DNA of 64,000 nt from Demequina iriomotensis (GTDB lineage Bacteria; Actinomycetota; Actinomycetes; Actinomycetales; Demequinaceae). The notes below the pieces were generated by a model. The model did not search any database, had not been told where the DNA came from, and was given only the letters and a program-made list of their open reading frames with translations. A program made the position numbers and the translations under genes. Shown here one piece after another: positions 52,226 through 61,900 of the stretch. Each line of letters begins with the position of its first letter. The stretch's first letter is position 1. Where the stretch lies: positions 124,001-188,000 of the forward strand of contig NZ_BBME01000011.1 of the NCBI RefSeq assembly GCF_000971395.1, written 5' to 3'.

Positions 52226-53626
52226 ATGCGCAAGCCGACCACGGCCGACGTCGCGACGTTGTACGCGCGGACCCGTTCCCAGCGCGCCCGCGCGTGGGTC
52301 ACGGTGTGGACCGTGGTGCTCCTGTTCTCCGGCCAGGGCTTCCGCTACCTCCTCGGGGTGCCGCTGTACTCGCTGCTATGCGTGCTCACCATCGCGGCCG
52401 TGACCGTGAGCTTCCGCCGCTTCGTGGGGCGCCTGCGGGTGCCGCCGCTGATCGGCACGTTCGTCGCGCTCGCGGCGCTCAGCATCCTGTGGTCGGCGAC
52501 GCCGGCCGTCTCGGTGCTCGCCGTGGTGGTCCTCGCGGCGACCACGTTCATCGCGGTGCTCATCGCACGGGGCACGTCCCGCGGCCAGTTCATGGCCTTC
52601 TTCTACCGCGGCCTCCAGGCGAGCCTCGTCGGGGGCATGCTGTTCGAGCTGTTCGTCGCGCTGGTCGTGCGCCACGACCTCACGCCGCTCGCGACGGACC
52701 TGTCGAGCATCGCCAAGGTCGACGGCGGCGGCGAGCCCATCACGTGGTCGCGCGACAACCTCCTCGTCGGCGGACCCATCCAGGGCTTCGTCGGCAACCG
52801 CAACCCCTTCGCCGCGCTCGCGCTGTTCACGGCGATCGTCGCCGTGATCCTGCTGCTCGAGCGCCGCATCCGCGTGCTCGACGGCGTTCTCACGCTCGCG
52901 CTCGCGCTGGTGGTGCACCTCCTGACGGACTCCGCGACGGTCTCGGTCGCCGCCGTCTACCTCACGGGCCTTACCGTCGCGGCGCTCATGATCCGGCGCG
53001 CGCGACCGTCGAACAAACGGCGGTTGTCGTTCGCGGTGCTGTCGGTCACCGCGGTGGTCGCGGTGCTCACGCTCAAGTTCCGCGAGGAGATCTTCGCGCT
53101 CGTGGACCGCGGCCCCGACGCGACCCATCGCACCGCGATCTGGGACCAGGTGGTGCAGTTCGCCTGGGACCGTCCCGAGGGGTGGGGGTACGTCGGCTAC
53201 TGGCCCATCTGGGAGGAGCCGTACTCGACCATCGTCGACAAGGCCGGCGTGGTCGCGGCGCACGCGCACAACGCCTTCCTCGACGCGTGGCTCCAGCTCG
53301 GGCTCATCGGCCTGGTCCTCCTCATCGTCATGGTGGTGCTGTCGTTCGGCAGCGCCTGGCGACTGGTCGAGCGCGCGAGCCGTGGCGACACCTACATCCC
53401 GCTCGGCTGGGCGCTGCTCACGGCCGCGCTCGCGCTGCAGGCGCTCACGGAGTCGCGCCTGCTGGTCGAGGGCGGCTGGTTCCTCCTCGTGGTGCTCTTC
53501 GTCTCGGGCCCGGGCGTCTTCACGCTGACCATCGTGGATCCCGCGCTCGTGCGCACCGGCGCGCCGTCCGACGACGTGGCGCAGGCGGAGGACCCCGTCA
53601 CCGTCCTCACGCGCCCGCCGGTCTGA
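52226..53626 (+). CDS. O-antigen ligase / Wzy-like membrane protein
   Basis: A 466-residue protein with ten to twelve helices and one large external loop. The GNRNPFAALALF and AHNAFLDAWLQLGLIGL motifs are those of the Wzy_C/O-antigen ligase family. In Gram-positives such proteins polymerise or ligate surface polysaccharide repeat units. CAGGAGAG precedes the ATG. No glycosyltransferase cluster is adjacent. Confidence 0.82.
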   Translation: MRKPTTADVATLYARTRSQRARAWVTVWTVVLLFSGQGFRYLLGVPLYSLLCVLTIAAVTVSFRRFVGRLRVPPLIGTFVALAALSILWSATPAVSVLAVVVLAATTFIAVLIARGTSRGQFMAFFYRGLQASLVGGMLFELFVALVVRHDLTPLATDLSSIAKVDGGGEPITWSRDNLLVGGPIQGFVGNRNPFAALALFTAIVAVILLLERRIRVLDGVLTLALALVVHLLTDSATVSVAAVYLTGLTVAALMIRRARPSNKRRLSFAVLSVTAVVAVLTLKFREEIFALVDRGPDATHRTAIWDQVVQFAWDRPEGWGYVGYWPIWEEPYSTIVDKAGVVAAHAHNAFLDAWLQLGLIGLVLLIVMVVLSFGSAWRLVERASRGDTYIPLGWALLTAALALQALTESRLLVEGGWFLLVVLFVSGPGVFTLTIVDPALVRTGAPSDDVAQAEDPVTVLTRPPV

Positions 53627-53639
53627 CGGCGCCCGCGCC

Positions 53640-54077
53640 TCACTCGAGCGCCGCGCGCACCTCGCCGGCGTCGAACGCGCCGAGCGGCACCGTCGCGTGG
53701 CGCGCGTGGACGATGCGCCCGTCCGCGACCACGAACGTCCCCGACTGCTGCAGGCCGTGCCTCACGAACAGCCCGACGTCCGCATGGGCCGTCTCGGAGG
53801 CGACGATGCGCGACGCGAGCGCGGGATGACGCCGCGCCACCGCATCGGCCTCGGCCGCGCCGCCGGGCACGATCACCGTGACGGGGAGCCCCATGCGGGA
53901 GATCGCCCGCAGGTGCTGGTGGCATACCGGGCAGGTCGAGGTCCGCATGAAGTACAACACCGTCCGCGGGGACGATGCGGCGATCGCGTCGAGCGCGACG
54001 GCCTCGCCCGCGGGCGACACGAGGGAGAGGCGGGGGAGCGCGTCGCCGGGCGCGAGGGGCGCGGATAGGGTGGTCAT
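53640..54077 (-). CDS. AhpC/TSA-type peroxiredoxin-like protein
   Basis: A 145-residue thioredoxin-fold protein. The active region reads MRTSTCPVCHQHL with Cys49 and Cys52 (CxxC), preceded by GDALPRLSLVSPAGEAV. It likely reduces peroxides or acts as a thiol oxidoreductase in the cytoplasm. It is divergent from a MarR-type gene, with an 81-bp gap if the TTG start of the regulator is used. Confidence 0.8.
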   Translation of the reverse strand: MTTLSAPLAPGDALPRLSLVSPAGEAVALDAIAASSPRTVLYFMRTSTCPVCHQHLRAISRMGLPVTVIVPGGAAEADAVARRHPALASRIVASETAHADVGLFVRHGLQQSGTFVVADGRIVHARHATVPLGAFDAGEVRAALE

Positions 54078-54158
54078 CGGAACTCCGTTCGCTAGATGGG
54101 CAAGCAACCTGCGCAACAAGGCAGGCGGGTTGCCTATTCCGATGTCGCGGGAGGCGCG

Positions 54159-54620
54159 TTGACGTACGAGGCCGAGCTGGCCGCCTTCGCCGCTGCCGCG
54201 CACGACGACCTGGGTCGGCTGCTCGTGGAGGCCGCACGCGCCGTCACCGACGATGCGCTCGCACGGATCGATCCCGACGGCGCCTCGGGCGTGCGCGCGG
54301 CCCACGTGCCGGTGATCGCCGCGCTCGACGCGGGCGGGAGCCGTGTCGCGGATCTCGCCCCGCGCATCGGCCACACGCGCCAGGCGGTCGCCGCGCTCGT
54401 GCGCGACCTCGAGGCGGCCGGGATCGTCGCGGTGCGGCCCGACCCGGCCGACCGCCGTGCGTCCCTGGTCGCCCTCACCGAGGCGGGCGCCGCGTTCTGC
54501 GCCCGCGCGACGGAGGTGATGCGCGGGCGTGAGCTCGAGTGGCGCGAGGCGTGGGGGGACCAGCCCGTCGACGCGCTGCGCGCGGGCCTCGCCCGGCTCG
54601 CGGGAACCCCCCGACCCTAG
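54159..54620 (+). CDS. MarR-family transcriptional regulator
   Basis: 153 residues from TTG 54159, which has GGGAGG four bases upstream. An ATG at 54096 in the same frame would leave only 18 bp to the divergent gene, too little for two promoters, so I prefer the TTG. Winged helix: VADLAPRIGHTRQAVAALVRDLEAAGIVAVRPDPADRRASLVALTEAG. Probably controls the divergent peroxiredoxin and the following alcohol dehydrogenase in response to oxidants. GCAACC and GGTTGC in the gap (from 54103) may form its site. Confidence 0.78.
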   Translation: MTYEAELAAFAAAAHDDLGRLLVEAARAVTDDALARIDPDGASGVRAAHVPVIAALDAGGSRVADLAPRIGHTRQAVAALVRDLEAAGIVAVRPDPADRRASLVALTEAGAAFCARATEVMRGRELEWREAWGDQPVDALRAGLARLAGTPRP

Positions 54621-54644
54621 ACACGACGAGACACAGGAGCACCC

Positions 54645-55697
54645 ATGCGCGCCACCCTCATCCATGCCGAGCGGGACATCCGCGTCGAGGACGTCCCGGA
54701 TCCGGTGCTCAGCACCGGCCTCGACGCGATCGTGCGCGTGGTCGCCGCGTGCGTGTGCGGCTCCGACCTGTGGCCCTACCGCGGCGTCACCGCGGTCGCG
54801 GCGCCGCGACGCATCGGGCACGAGTTCGTCGGCGTGGTCGAGGAGGTGGGGGAGCGGGTCGCGCTCGTCAGGCCCGGCGACTTCGTGATCGCGCCGTTCT
54901 ACCAGTGCGACAACACGTGCGTGAACTGCCGCAACGGCATGACGGTCCACTGCCTCGACGGCGGGTGGTGGGGGAGCGAGACCGCGACGCTGGGCTTCGC
55001 GGACGCCGGTCAGGGCGAGCGCGTGCGCGTGCCGCTCGCGGACGGGACGCTCGCCGTGGTGCCCGGCGGCATGCCGGACGATGCGCTGGTGCCGGGCCTG
55101 CTCACCCTCTCCGACGTCATGGGCACGGGTCATCATGCGGCGATCTCCGGCGGCGTCACCGCGGGGTCGACCGTGGCGGTGGTGGGCGACGGGGCGGTGG
55201 GCCTCTGCGCCGTGATCGCCGCGAAGCGGCTCGGCGCGGGGCGCATCGTCGCCATGTCGCGCCACGCGGCGCGGCAGGCCCTCGCGACACGCTTCGGCGC
55301 GACCGACATCGTGCCCGAGCGGGGCGACGAGGGCATCGCGCGACTCAAGGACATGTTCGACGGGATCGGTCCCGACGTGGTGCTCGAATGCGTCGGCACC
55401 AAGGAGTCGATGGACCAGGCGCTGCGCTCGGCCAGGCCGGGAGGGCAGGTCGGGTTCGTGGGCGTGCCCAACGGCGGCCCCGAGCTCCCCGTGCGCCGGA
55501 TGTTCGACACGAACGTGGGCGTGCGCGGCGGCGTCGCGCCCGTGCGCGGCTACATCGACGAGCTCCTGCCTGAGGTGATGGACGGACGCATCGAGCCCGG
55601 GGCGGTCTTCGACCTCGAGCTGCCGCTCGAACGCGCCGGCGACGCGTACCGCGCGATGGACGAGCGGACCGCGACCAAGGTGCTGCTGCGCCCGTAG
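54645..55697 (+). CDS. Zinc-dependent alcohol dehydrogenase (MDR family)
   Basis: A 350-residue medium-chain dehydrogenase. Catalytic zinc ligands lie in CVCGSD and GHEF, structural zinc in CDNTCVNCRNGMTVHC (spacing C-x3-C-x2-C-x7-C), and the Rossmann loop is VVGDGAVGLCAV. A regular NAD(P)-linked oxidoreductase of small alcohols, aldehydes or quinone-like substrates. 24 bp after the MarR gene, probably the same transcript. Confidence 0.87.
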   Translation: MRATLIHAERDIRVEDVPDPVLSTGLDAIVRVVAACVCGSDLWPYRGVTAVAAPRRIGHEFVGVVEEVGERVALVRPGDFVIAPFYQCDNTCVNCRNGMTVHCLDGGWWGSETATLGFADAGQGERVRVPLADGTLAVVPGGMPDDALVPGLLTLSDVMGTGHHAAISGGVTAGSTVAVVGDGAVGLCAVIAAKRLGAGRIVAMSRHAARQALATRFGATDIVPERGDEGIARLKDMFDGIGPDVVLECVGTKESMDQALRSARPGGQVGFVGVPNGGPELPVRRMFDTNVGVRGGVAPVRGYIDELLPEVMDGRIEPGAVFDLELPLERAGDAYRAMDERTATKVLLRP

Positions 55698-55765
55698 CGC
55701 CTCGAGGGCGGCGCCGTGGCCGCGCGGTAGGGTCGCGGGCACCGCCACCACGCCGAGGGAGTCTC

Positions 55766-56779
55766 ATGGCAGCCGTCACGCGCCCGCGCCGCATCGTCCT
55801 GCTCGCCGCCGCGGCGGCCTTGCTCGCGGCGTGCGCGGGCCCCGCCGACACGGGCACGCTGCCGGGCGTCCCGAGCGCCACCGCGTCGCCCAGCGCGACG
55901 GTGACCGCCGCGCCGGCACCGGGGGAGAGCGCCGTCGCGAGCGCCTCCGCCGCGCCCTCGGCGAGCCCGACCGCGAGCCGCATCACCCAGGGCACCGCGT
56001 ACAACGCGGCGCTCGCCCTCACGGTGAAGGGGCGCGCCGCGAAGACCGGCTACTCGCGCGAGGAGTTCGGCGCGGCGTGGGCGGACGTCGATCACAACGG
56101 GTGCGACACCAGGAACGACATGCTCCAGCTGCGGCTCACGGACACGGTCCTGGACGGCGCCTGCACCGTGCTGTCGGGCGACCTCGACGATCCGTACACG
56201 GGGACGCTCATCCGCTTCGAGCGCGGGGGAGCGAGCGAGGTCGACATCGACCACATGGTCGCGCTGTCGGATGCGTGGCAGAAAGGTGCCTCGAGGTGGC
56301 CCTATGCGAAACGCGTCGCGCTCGCCAACGACCCGCTCAATCTCGAGCCCGTGGACGCGGGGGCGAACCGGCAGAAGGGCGACGCGGACGCCGCCTCGTG
56401 GCTCCCGTCGCACAAGGCCTACCGCTGCGAGTACGTCGCGCGTCAGGTGGCGGTGAAGACCAAGTACGGGCTGTGGGTCACGCAGGCCGAGCTCGAGGCC
56501 ATGCTCCTGGTGCTCGACACCTGCCCGGAGCAGGCCCTGCCGGAGCCCGGCGATCAGCCCGTCATCGCCACGGGCGTGGGCGACGGGCCGCAGCCCGCGG
56601 AGAGCGCCGAGCCGGCGCCGCGGAAGACTGAGGCGCCCGCCGCATCGTCCACCGATCCGCAGTTCCCCTACTGCAAGGACGCCATCGCGGCCGGCTACGG
56701 CCCGTACGTCCAGGGCGAGGATCCCGAGTACGCGTGGTACCGCGATGGCGACTCTGACGGCATCGTGTGCGAGCGGTGA
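55766..56779 (+). CDS. Secreted HNH nuclease-like lipoprotein with Excalibur domain
   Basis: 337 residues. Lipobox LAAC (Cys23), a Ser/Ala/Pro linker to about 72, then a DUF1524-type HNH domain with SEVDIDHMVALSDAW (His of the DxxH motif) and NDPLNLEPVDAGANRQKGD. After a second acidic linker, the C-terminal Excalibur motif is YCKDAIAAGYG...DGDSDGIVCER, a probable calcium site with two Cys. It is likely an extracellular, membrane-tethered nuclease for nutrient or DNA processing. Ends 3 bp from the convergent acyl-CoA ligase. Confidence 0.87.
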   Translation: MAAVTRPRRIVLLAAAAALLAACAGPADTGTLPGVPSATASPSATVTAAPAPGESAVASASAAPSASPTASRITQGTAYNAALALTVKGRAAKTGYSREEFGAAWADVDHNGCDTRNDMLQLRLTDTVLDGACTVLSGDLDDPYTGTLIRFERGGASEVDIDHMVALSDAWQKGASRWPYAKRVALANDPLNLEPVDAGANRQKGDADAASWLPSHKAYRCEYVARQVAVKTKYGLWVTQAELEAMLLVLDTCPEQALPEPGDQPVIATGVGDGPQPAESAEPAPRKTEAPAASSTDPQFPYCKDAIAAGYGPYVQGEDPEYAWYRDGDSDGIVCER

Positions 56780-56782
56780 GGC

Positions 56783-58594
56783 TCAGGCCTTCGCGTAGAT
56801 GCCGGCGATGACGTCGGCGAAGTGCTCCTCGACCTGCTTGCGGCGCACCTTGAGCGAGGCGGACATCTCCTCGTAGTGCTCGGACAGCTCGCGGGGGAGC
56901 ACGCGCCACTCGCGGATCGCCTCGGCGCGCGACACCAGGGCGTTCGCCTGGTCGATGATGTGCTGGAGGTGCTCGCGCACGGTCGCGTGCTCGGCGGCCT
57001 CCGCGGCGGTCATCGACGGCAGGCCCTTGGACTTGAGCCACCCGGGCAGCATCGTCTCGTCGATCGACAGCAGCGCGCCGATGAACGGCTTGCCGTCGCC
57101 CACCACCACGACCTCCTGGATGAGCGCGTAGGGGCGGATCGCGTCCTCGAGGCTCGCGGGCTGGACGTTCTTGCCGCCCGCGGTCACCAGGATCTCCTTC
57201 TTGCGACCGGTGATGCTGAGGTAGCCGTCGGCGTCGATCGAGCCCAGGTCGCCGGTGTGGTACCAGCCGTCGGTCACCACCTCGGCGGTGGCCTCGGGGT
57301 TGTTCCAGTAGCCGACGAAGAGGTTCGGGCCCTGCGCGAGGACCTCGCCGTCCTCGGCGATGCGCACGGTGCCGCCGGGGTACGGGAAGCCGACGGTGCC
57401 GACGCGGACGTCGGACGGCGGGTTGATGGTCATGGGGCCGGCGATCTCGGTGGTGCCGTAGCCCTCCATCACGGCGATGCCGAGGCCGCCGTAGAAGTGC
57501 GACACGCGCGGCACCAGACGGGCGCCGCCGCACACGATGTGGCGCAGGTTGCCGCCGAGCGCGTCGCGGACCTTGTTGAGCACCAGCGCGTCGGCGATCG
57601 CGAGCTGGGCACGCAGGACGATGCCGTGGCCGCCGCGGCCGCGGGCCTCGTCGACCTTGCGCGCGACGAACGCGCTCCAGCGGAAGAGCTTCTGCTTCAC
57701 GCCGCCGCCGGTGCGCTCGTCGACCACGTTGTAGAAGGTCTCGAGCACGCGCGGCACCGCCATGAGCCACGTGGGCTTGAAGGTGCGCAGGTCGCTCGCG
57801 AGGGTCTTGTGCGTCGGCGCGAAGCCCAGCACCGCCTCGCATGCGAGCGCGAGCACCTCGACGTGGCGCGCGAGGACGTGCGCGAGGGGCAGGAACAGCA
57901 GGATGCGTGCGTCGTTGTGGGCGAGCGTGCCCAGGTCCGGGTGCGCGGCGCCGTTGAGCGCGTGCTCCACGAAGGCGCGGTGGTTGAGGGCGACGCCCTT
58001 GGGCCGGCCCGTGGTGCCTGACGTGTAGACGATGGTCGCGACGTCGTCCGCGCGCACGTCCGCGGTGGCGGCGGCGAGGGTGGCGTCGTCGACCGTCGCG
58101 CCGGCCTCGGCGAGCACGTCGAGCGCGGGCTCCTCGTCGCCGTCGATGACGAGCAGGCGGCGGGTGCCCTCGAGGTCGCGGGCGACCTGCGCCATGGCCT
58201 CGGTCTCCACGATGAGGAACGTCAGCCCCGCGTCGTCGCACATCCACTGGAGCTGGTGCGCCGACGAGCTCGGGTACACCGGGACCGTGATCGCGCCGGC
58301 CGCCTGGATGGCGAAGTCGAGGACCGTCCACTCGTAGCGCGTGTTGGCCTGGAGGCCCACCGTCTGCGCGGGCGCGACGCCCATCGCGATGAGGCCCTTG
58401 GCAGCGGCGGAGACGTCGGCCTGGAAGCGCGCGCGGGAGACCTTCACCCACGCGCCCGACTCGTCCTTGTACTCGGCGAACGTGCGCTCGGGGTCCGCCT
58501 CGACGCGGTCGCGCAGGAGCGAGGTGAACGTGTAGTCGTCGGCGGTGCGGATCATCAACGGCGTTGTCGACTCCGCGAGGGGGGACTGGCTCAT
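56783..58594 (-). CDS. Long-chain fatty acid-CoA ligase (FadD-like)
   Basis: A 603-residue AMP-forming adenylate ligase. Motifs: P-loop YTSGTTGRPKGV, GYGTTEIAG, and YHTGDLGSIDADGYLSITGRKKE near residue 440. It activates fatty acids to acyl-CoA via acyl-AMP. The ATG at 58594 is chosen because the conserved N-terminus (TFTSLLRDRVEADPERTF) follows; the promoter and a CTACGG/CCGTAG repeat lie just upstream. Confidence 0.9.
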   Translation of the reverse strand: MSQSPLAESTTPLMIRTADDYTFTSLLRDRVEADPERTFAEYKDESGAWVKVSRARFQADVSAAAKGLIAMGVAPAQTVGLQANTRYEWTVLDFAIQAAGAITVPVYPSSSAHQLQWMCDDAGLTFLIVETEAMAQVARDLEGTRRLLVIDGDEEPALDVLAEAGATVDDATLAAATADVRADDVATIVYTSGTTGRPKGVALNHRAFVEHALNGAAHPDLGTLAHNDARILLFLPLAHVLARHVEVLALACEAVLGFAPTHKTLASDLRTFKPTWLMAVPRVLETFYNVVDERTGGGVKQKLFRWSAFVARKVDEARGRGGHGIVLRAQLAIADALVLNKVRDALGGNLRHIVCGGARLVPRVSHFYGGLGIAVMEGYGTTEIAGPMTINPPSDVRVGTVGFPYPGGTVRIAEDGEVLAQGPNLFVGYWNNPEATAEVVTDGWYHTGDLGSIDADGYLSITGRKKEILVTAGGKNVQPASLEDAIRPYALIQEVVVVGDGKPFIGALLSIDETMLPGWLKSKGLPSMTAAEAAEHATVREHLQHIIDQANALVSRAEAIREWRVLPRELSEHYEEMSASLKVRRKQVEEHFADVIAGIYAKA

Positions 58595-58608
58595 AGGACG
58601 ATCGTAGG

Positions 58609-58637
58609 CTACGGAAACGTAAGTTACGGCACCGTAG
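58609..58637. promoter_or_regulatory. Inverted repeat upstream of fadD-like gene
   Basis: CTACGG (58609-58614) and CCGTAG (58632-58637) with internal ACGTAAGTTACG-like symmetry, 15-43 bp before the ligase start. Likely a TetR/FadR-type operator. Confidence 0.55.
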
Positions 58638-58790
58638 GTCCTATGTCGCGACGTGTCCTCGCGCCCCTCTCGACCGCGCACGGAGCGTGCGTCGGCGCAC
58701 CCGCCGAGCCCCGCATCGTGCCGCCATCCGCGGCGTGTCGCGGCAGGTTCCGCGCCCGCCGGCGGAGTCATGGGCTTGCGTTCTCGTATG

Positions 58791-58806
58791 TCGCGATATA
58801 TCGTGA
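58791..58806. promoter_or_regulatory. Putative PadR operator
   Basis: TCGCGATATATCGTGA, 15 of 16 positions symmetric, AT-rich core, 37 bp before the padR start. Suggests autoregulation. The rest of the 248-bp gap (58595-58842) has no gene. Confidence 0.6.
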
Positions 58807-58842
58807 TCGAGCAACGATAGGAACGAACGAGAGGAGCGGCTC

Positions 58843-59496
58843 ATGAGGAGCACGCACCAGCACCACTCGCCGCGCGGGATGCGCGGCTTCGGCCCGGAGT
58901 GGGCCGAGATGCCCGAGGCCCGCGGCGGGCGCGCCATGGGACGTCGCGGGGGGTTCGGCCACCCGGACGATGCGGAGGGCCCCGGCCCGCGCGGTCGCCG
59001 TCACGGCGGTCCCGGCCCGGGACCGGGCGGGCGCGGACGAGGCCGTCACGGCGGCCGTCCGCGCGGCGACATCCGCGCCGCGATCCTGCTGCTGCTCGCG
59101 GAGCAGCCGCGGCACGGCTACGACCTCATCCGCGCGATCGAGGAGCGCAGCGGGGGAGCCTGGGTGCCCAGCCCCGGCTCGATCTACCCGACGCTCCAGG
59201 CGCTCGAGGACGAAGGTCTCGTGACGATCGAGGTGGTCGAGGGTCGCAAGACCGCGGCGCTCACCGACGCCGGCACGGCCTGGACCGAGGAGCACGCCGC
59301 GGAGCTCGACGCGCTCTTCGAGGTCGACGAGCGGGAGAAGCGCGACATCGCGCTGCGCCGCGAGATGGGCGGCCTGCGCGACGCGGCGATCCACGTGACG
59401 CGTCACGGTGACGGCGAGCTCGCGGACAAGGCGGTGGCGATCCTCGCGGCCGCCCGCCGCGACCTCTACCGCCTGCTCGCCGACGACGCGGGCTGA
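58843..59496 (+). CDS. PadR-family regulator with His/Gly/Arg-rich leader
   Basis: 217 residues. An unusual disordered leader of about 75 residues rich in His, Gly, Pro and Arg precedes the PadR winged helix: DIRAAILLLLAEQPRHGYDLIRAIEERSGGAWVPSPGSIYPTLQALEDEGLVTIE. A C-terminal helical dimer domain follows. GAGAGGAG precedes the ATG. PadR regulators typically control drug or phenolic-stress genes; no exporter is adjacent. The leader might bind metal or DNA. Confidence 0.87.
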   Translation: MRSTHQHHSPRGMRGFGPEWAEMPEARGGRAMGRRGGFGHPDDAEGPGPRGRRHGGPGPGPGGRGRGRHGGRPRGDIRAAILLLLAEQPRHGYDLIRAIEERSGGAWVPSPGSIYPTLQALEDEGLVTIEVVEGRKTAALTDAGTAWTEEHAAELDALFEVDEREKRDIALRREMGGLRDAAIHVTRHGDGELADKAVAILAAARRDLYRLLADDAG

Positions 59497-59518
59497 GCCG
59501 ACCCGGGCATCGTCCCCG

Positions 59519-60121
59519 TCACAGCGTCTCGAGGCGCGGCGCGATCCTCGCCTCGAGCCCGCTGCGCACCGCCGGCCACTCGCGGTCGAGGATCGAGAAC
59601 ACCACGGTGTCGCGCAGCGTGCCGTCGTGCCAGCGCTGATGCTGACGCAGCACGCCGTCCTGGTGCGCCCCGAGGCGGGCGATCGCCGCGCGCGACTGGT
59701 GGTTGTGCCAGTGGGTGCGCAGCTCGACGGCGACGCAGCCCAGATCGTCGAACGCCCGCGCGAGGAGGAGCAGCTTCATCGCCGGGTTCACTCCCGTGCC
59801 GTGAGCCTCGCGGCCCAGCCACGTGCTGCCGATCTCGAGCCGGCCGTTGACCGGGTCGAGGTTGAGGTACGTGGTCATGCCGACGGCGCGGCCCGCGGCG
59901 GTGTCCATCACCGCCCACGCGGCGATGCGGCCCTCGGCGTGGGCCGCGAGGCGCGCCTCGATCTCCTCGCCCATCTGCTCGGGCGAGGGGATGCGCGTGT
60001 ACCACGTCCGCCACAGCTCGCCCGGGGCGACCGCGGCCGCGAGGTCGTCACGATGCGCGGGTGACAGCGGCTCGAGACGCACCAGCGGGTGCTCGAGCAG
60101 GGGAGCGTCGTGGAAGGCCAT
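59519..60121 (-). CDS. GNAT-family N-acetyltransferase (RimJ/RimL-like)
   Basis: A 200-residue GNAT protein of the RimJ/RimL group: LVRLEPLSPAHRDDL at the start, GMTTYLNLDPVNGRLEIGSTWL, the acetyl-CoA loop REAHGTGVNPAMKLLLL, and ELRTHWHNHQSRAAIARLGA. Acetylates a protein N-terminus, amino acid or small molecule; target unknown. Confidence 0.85.
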   Translation of the reverse strand: MAFHDAPLLEHPLVRLEPLSPAHRDDLAAAVAPGELWRTWYTRIPSPEQMGEEIEARLAAHAEGRIAAWAVMDTAAGRAVGMTTYLNLDPVNGRLEIGSTWLGREAHGTGVNPAMKLLLLARAFDDLGCVAVELRTHWHNHQSRAAIARLGAHQDGVLRQHQRWHDGTLRDTVVFSILDREWPAVRSGLEARIAPRLETL

Positions 60122-60151
60122 GGCTGGGAGCCTAGGGCCTGCCGCGCATCG

Positions 60152-60991
60152 TCACGTCGACGCAGAGGCCTTCTTCGCGGCGCGCTTCTCCGCCTTCTTC
60201 TTGGCCTTCTCGACGGCCTTGGCCTCCTCGTTCTCGCGGCGCGCCTCGGCGGCGGCCGCGGCGGCCGCGCCCACGATGCCGGCGCCGTTGAGCAGGTCCG
60301 CCGGGATGATCGGCGCCCGCAGGCGCAGCTTCGGCAGGAACATGTGGTGCGACTTCGACACGCCGCCGCCGACGATGATGAGGTCGGGCCACAGCAGCCG
60401 CTCGAGCTCCGAGTAGTACTTCTGGAGCTGCTCGATCCACTGGTCCCAGTCGTAGCCGTAGCGGTCGCGCGCGGACTCGGCCGCCCGGTCCTCCGCATCG
60501 TGCCCGTCGATCATGATGTGGCCCAGCTCGAGGTTCGGCACCAGCGTGCCGTCGACGATCATCGCGGTGCCGATGCCCGTGCCGAGCGTGGTCATGAGGA
60601 TCGAGCCGCTGCGGCCGTGCGCGGCGCCGAACTTGTACTCGCCGTAGCCCGCGGCGTCCGCATCGTTGAGGACGTGGACATCGTGGCCCGCGTAGTCGCG
60701 GATGATCGCGCGCAGGTCGGTGCCGATCCACGAGTCGTCGACGTTGGCCGCGGTCTTGACGATGCCGTGCTGCACCACGCCGGGGAAGGCCACGCCGATC
60801 GGGACCTTCTTGGGCGGGTTGAACTTCGCGATCACCTTCGCCACGGTGCGCGCGATCGCGTCCGGGGTGGACGGCTGCGGGGTGGGGATCCGGTACCGGT
60901 CCTCCGTGAACTCGCCCGTCTTGAGGTCGACGGGTGCGGCCTTGATGCCGGTCCCGCCGATGTCCACTCCGATCGCGATGTTCTTGCTCAT
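60152..60991 (-). CDS. ppgK: Polyphosphate glucokinase
   Basis: A 279-residue ROK-family kinase that matches actinobacterial [75 protein letters not shown] and [11 protein letters not shown]. It phosphorylates glucose using polyphosphate or ATP. It would handle glucose released by the GH1/GH3 enzymes. A C-terminal Lys/Ala/Glu-rich tail (about 245-279) is extra and may bind polyphosphate (inference). ATGA overlap with map. Confidence 0.93.
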   Translation of the reverse strand: MSKNIAIGVDIGGTGIKAAPVDLKTGEFTEDRYRIPTPQPSTPDAIARTVAKVIAKFNPPKKVPIGVAFPGVVQHGIVKTAANVDDSWIGTDLRAIIRDYAGHDVHVLNDADAAGYGEYKFGAAHGRSGSILMTTLGTGIGTAMIVDGTLVPNLELGHIMIDGHDAEDRAAESARDRYGYDWDQWIEQLQKYYSELERLLWPDLIIVGGGVSKSHHMFLPKLRLRAPIIPADLLNGAGIVGAAAAAAAEARRENEEAKAVEKAKKKAEKRAAKKASAST

Positions 60992-61869
60992 GGCAGCGTC
61001 AGAACCTCCGGTCCGGTCTCCGTGATGACGATGGTGTGCTCGAACTGCGCGACCCACGAGCCGTCGTCGGTGACCACGGTCCAGCCGTCGTCCCACTCGT
61101 GGCTCTCCTCGGAGCCCATGCACAGCATCGGCTCGACGGTGAATGTCATGCCCACCTCGATGACGTCGTCGTGGTGGGGCGCGGCGTCGTAGTGGGGGAT
61201 GATCAGGCCGGTGTGGAACGCGGGTCCCACGCCGTGACCGGTGTAGCTGCGGACGGACTCGTAGCCGAACCGTGCGGCGTACTTCTCGATCACGCGGCCG
61301 ACGATGTTGACCTGGCGGCCCGGCTGCGCGGCCTTGATGCCCCGCATCATGGCCTCGTGCGTAACCTCGACCAGCTTCTGCGCCTCCGCGGAGCCCTCGC
61401 CCGCGATGAACGATCCGCAGTTGTCGCCGTGGACGCCGTTCTTGAAGGCCGTGATGTCGACCTTGACGATGTCGCCCTCCTCGATGACGGTCGAGTCGGG
61501 GATGCCGTGGCAGATGACCTCGTTCACGGAGGTGCACAGCGCCTTGGGGAAGGGCGGGCGACCGGCGGCGCCGGGGTAGCCGAGCGTCGACGGGTAGGCG
61601 CCGTGGTCGAGGACGAACTCGTGGCCGATGCGGTCGAGCTCGTCGGTGGTGACGCCGGGGACGACGTGGCGGCCGACCTCGGCCAGCGCCTGCGCGGCGA
61701 TCTTCGCGCTGATGCGGATCTTCTCGATGGTCTCGGCGGAGTGGACGTCGCCTCCGCGCCATTCCGCGGCGCGCTTCCTGCCGACGTACTCGGGACGGGC
61801 GATGGACTGGGGGACCTCACGCCACGGGGACACGGCGCCCTTGGTGACCTTCTCGCGTACAGGGCTCAT
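60988..61869 (-). CDS. map: Type I methionine aminopeptidase
   Basis: A 293-residue M24 metallopeptidase with a short N-terminal extension ([20 protein letters not shown]), as in actinobacterial MapB. Metal ligands: two Asp in [19 protein letters not shown], His in GHGVGPAFH, Glu in VEPM and FEHTIV. Removes the initiator Met from new proteins. Start ATG 61869 fits the family N-terminus. Translationally coupled to ppgK. Confidence 0.94.
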   Translation of the reverse strand: MSPVREKVTKGAVSPWREVPQSIARPEYVGRKRAAEWRGGDVHSAETIEKIRISAKIAAQALAEVGRHVVPGVTTDELDRIGHEFVLDHGAYPSTLGYPGAAGRPPFPKALCTSVNEVICHGIPDSTVIEEGDIVKVDITAFKNGVHGDNCGSFIAGEGSAEAQKLVEVTHEAMMRGIKAAQPGRQVNIVGRVIEKYAARFGYESVRSYTGHGVGPAFHTGLIIPHYDAAPHHDDVIEVGMTFTVEPMLCMGSEESHEWDDGWTVVTDDGSWVAQFEHTIVITETGPEVLTLP

Positions 61870-61900
61870 GCCTGGCAGTCTATTCACGGAGGCGATGCGC

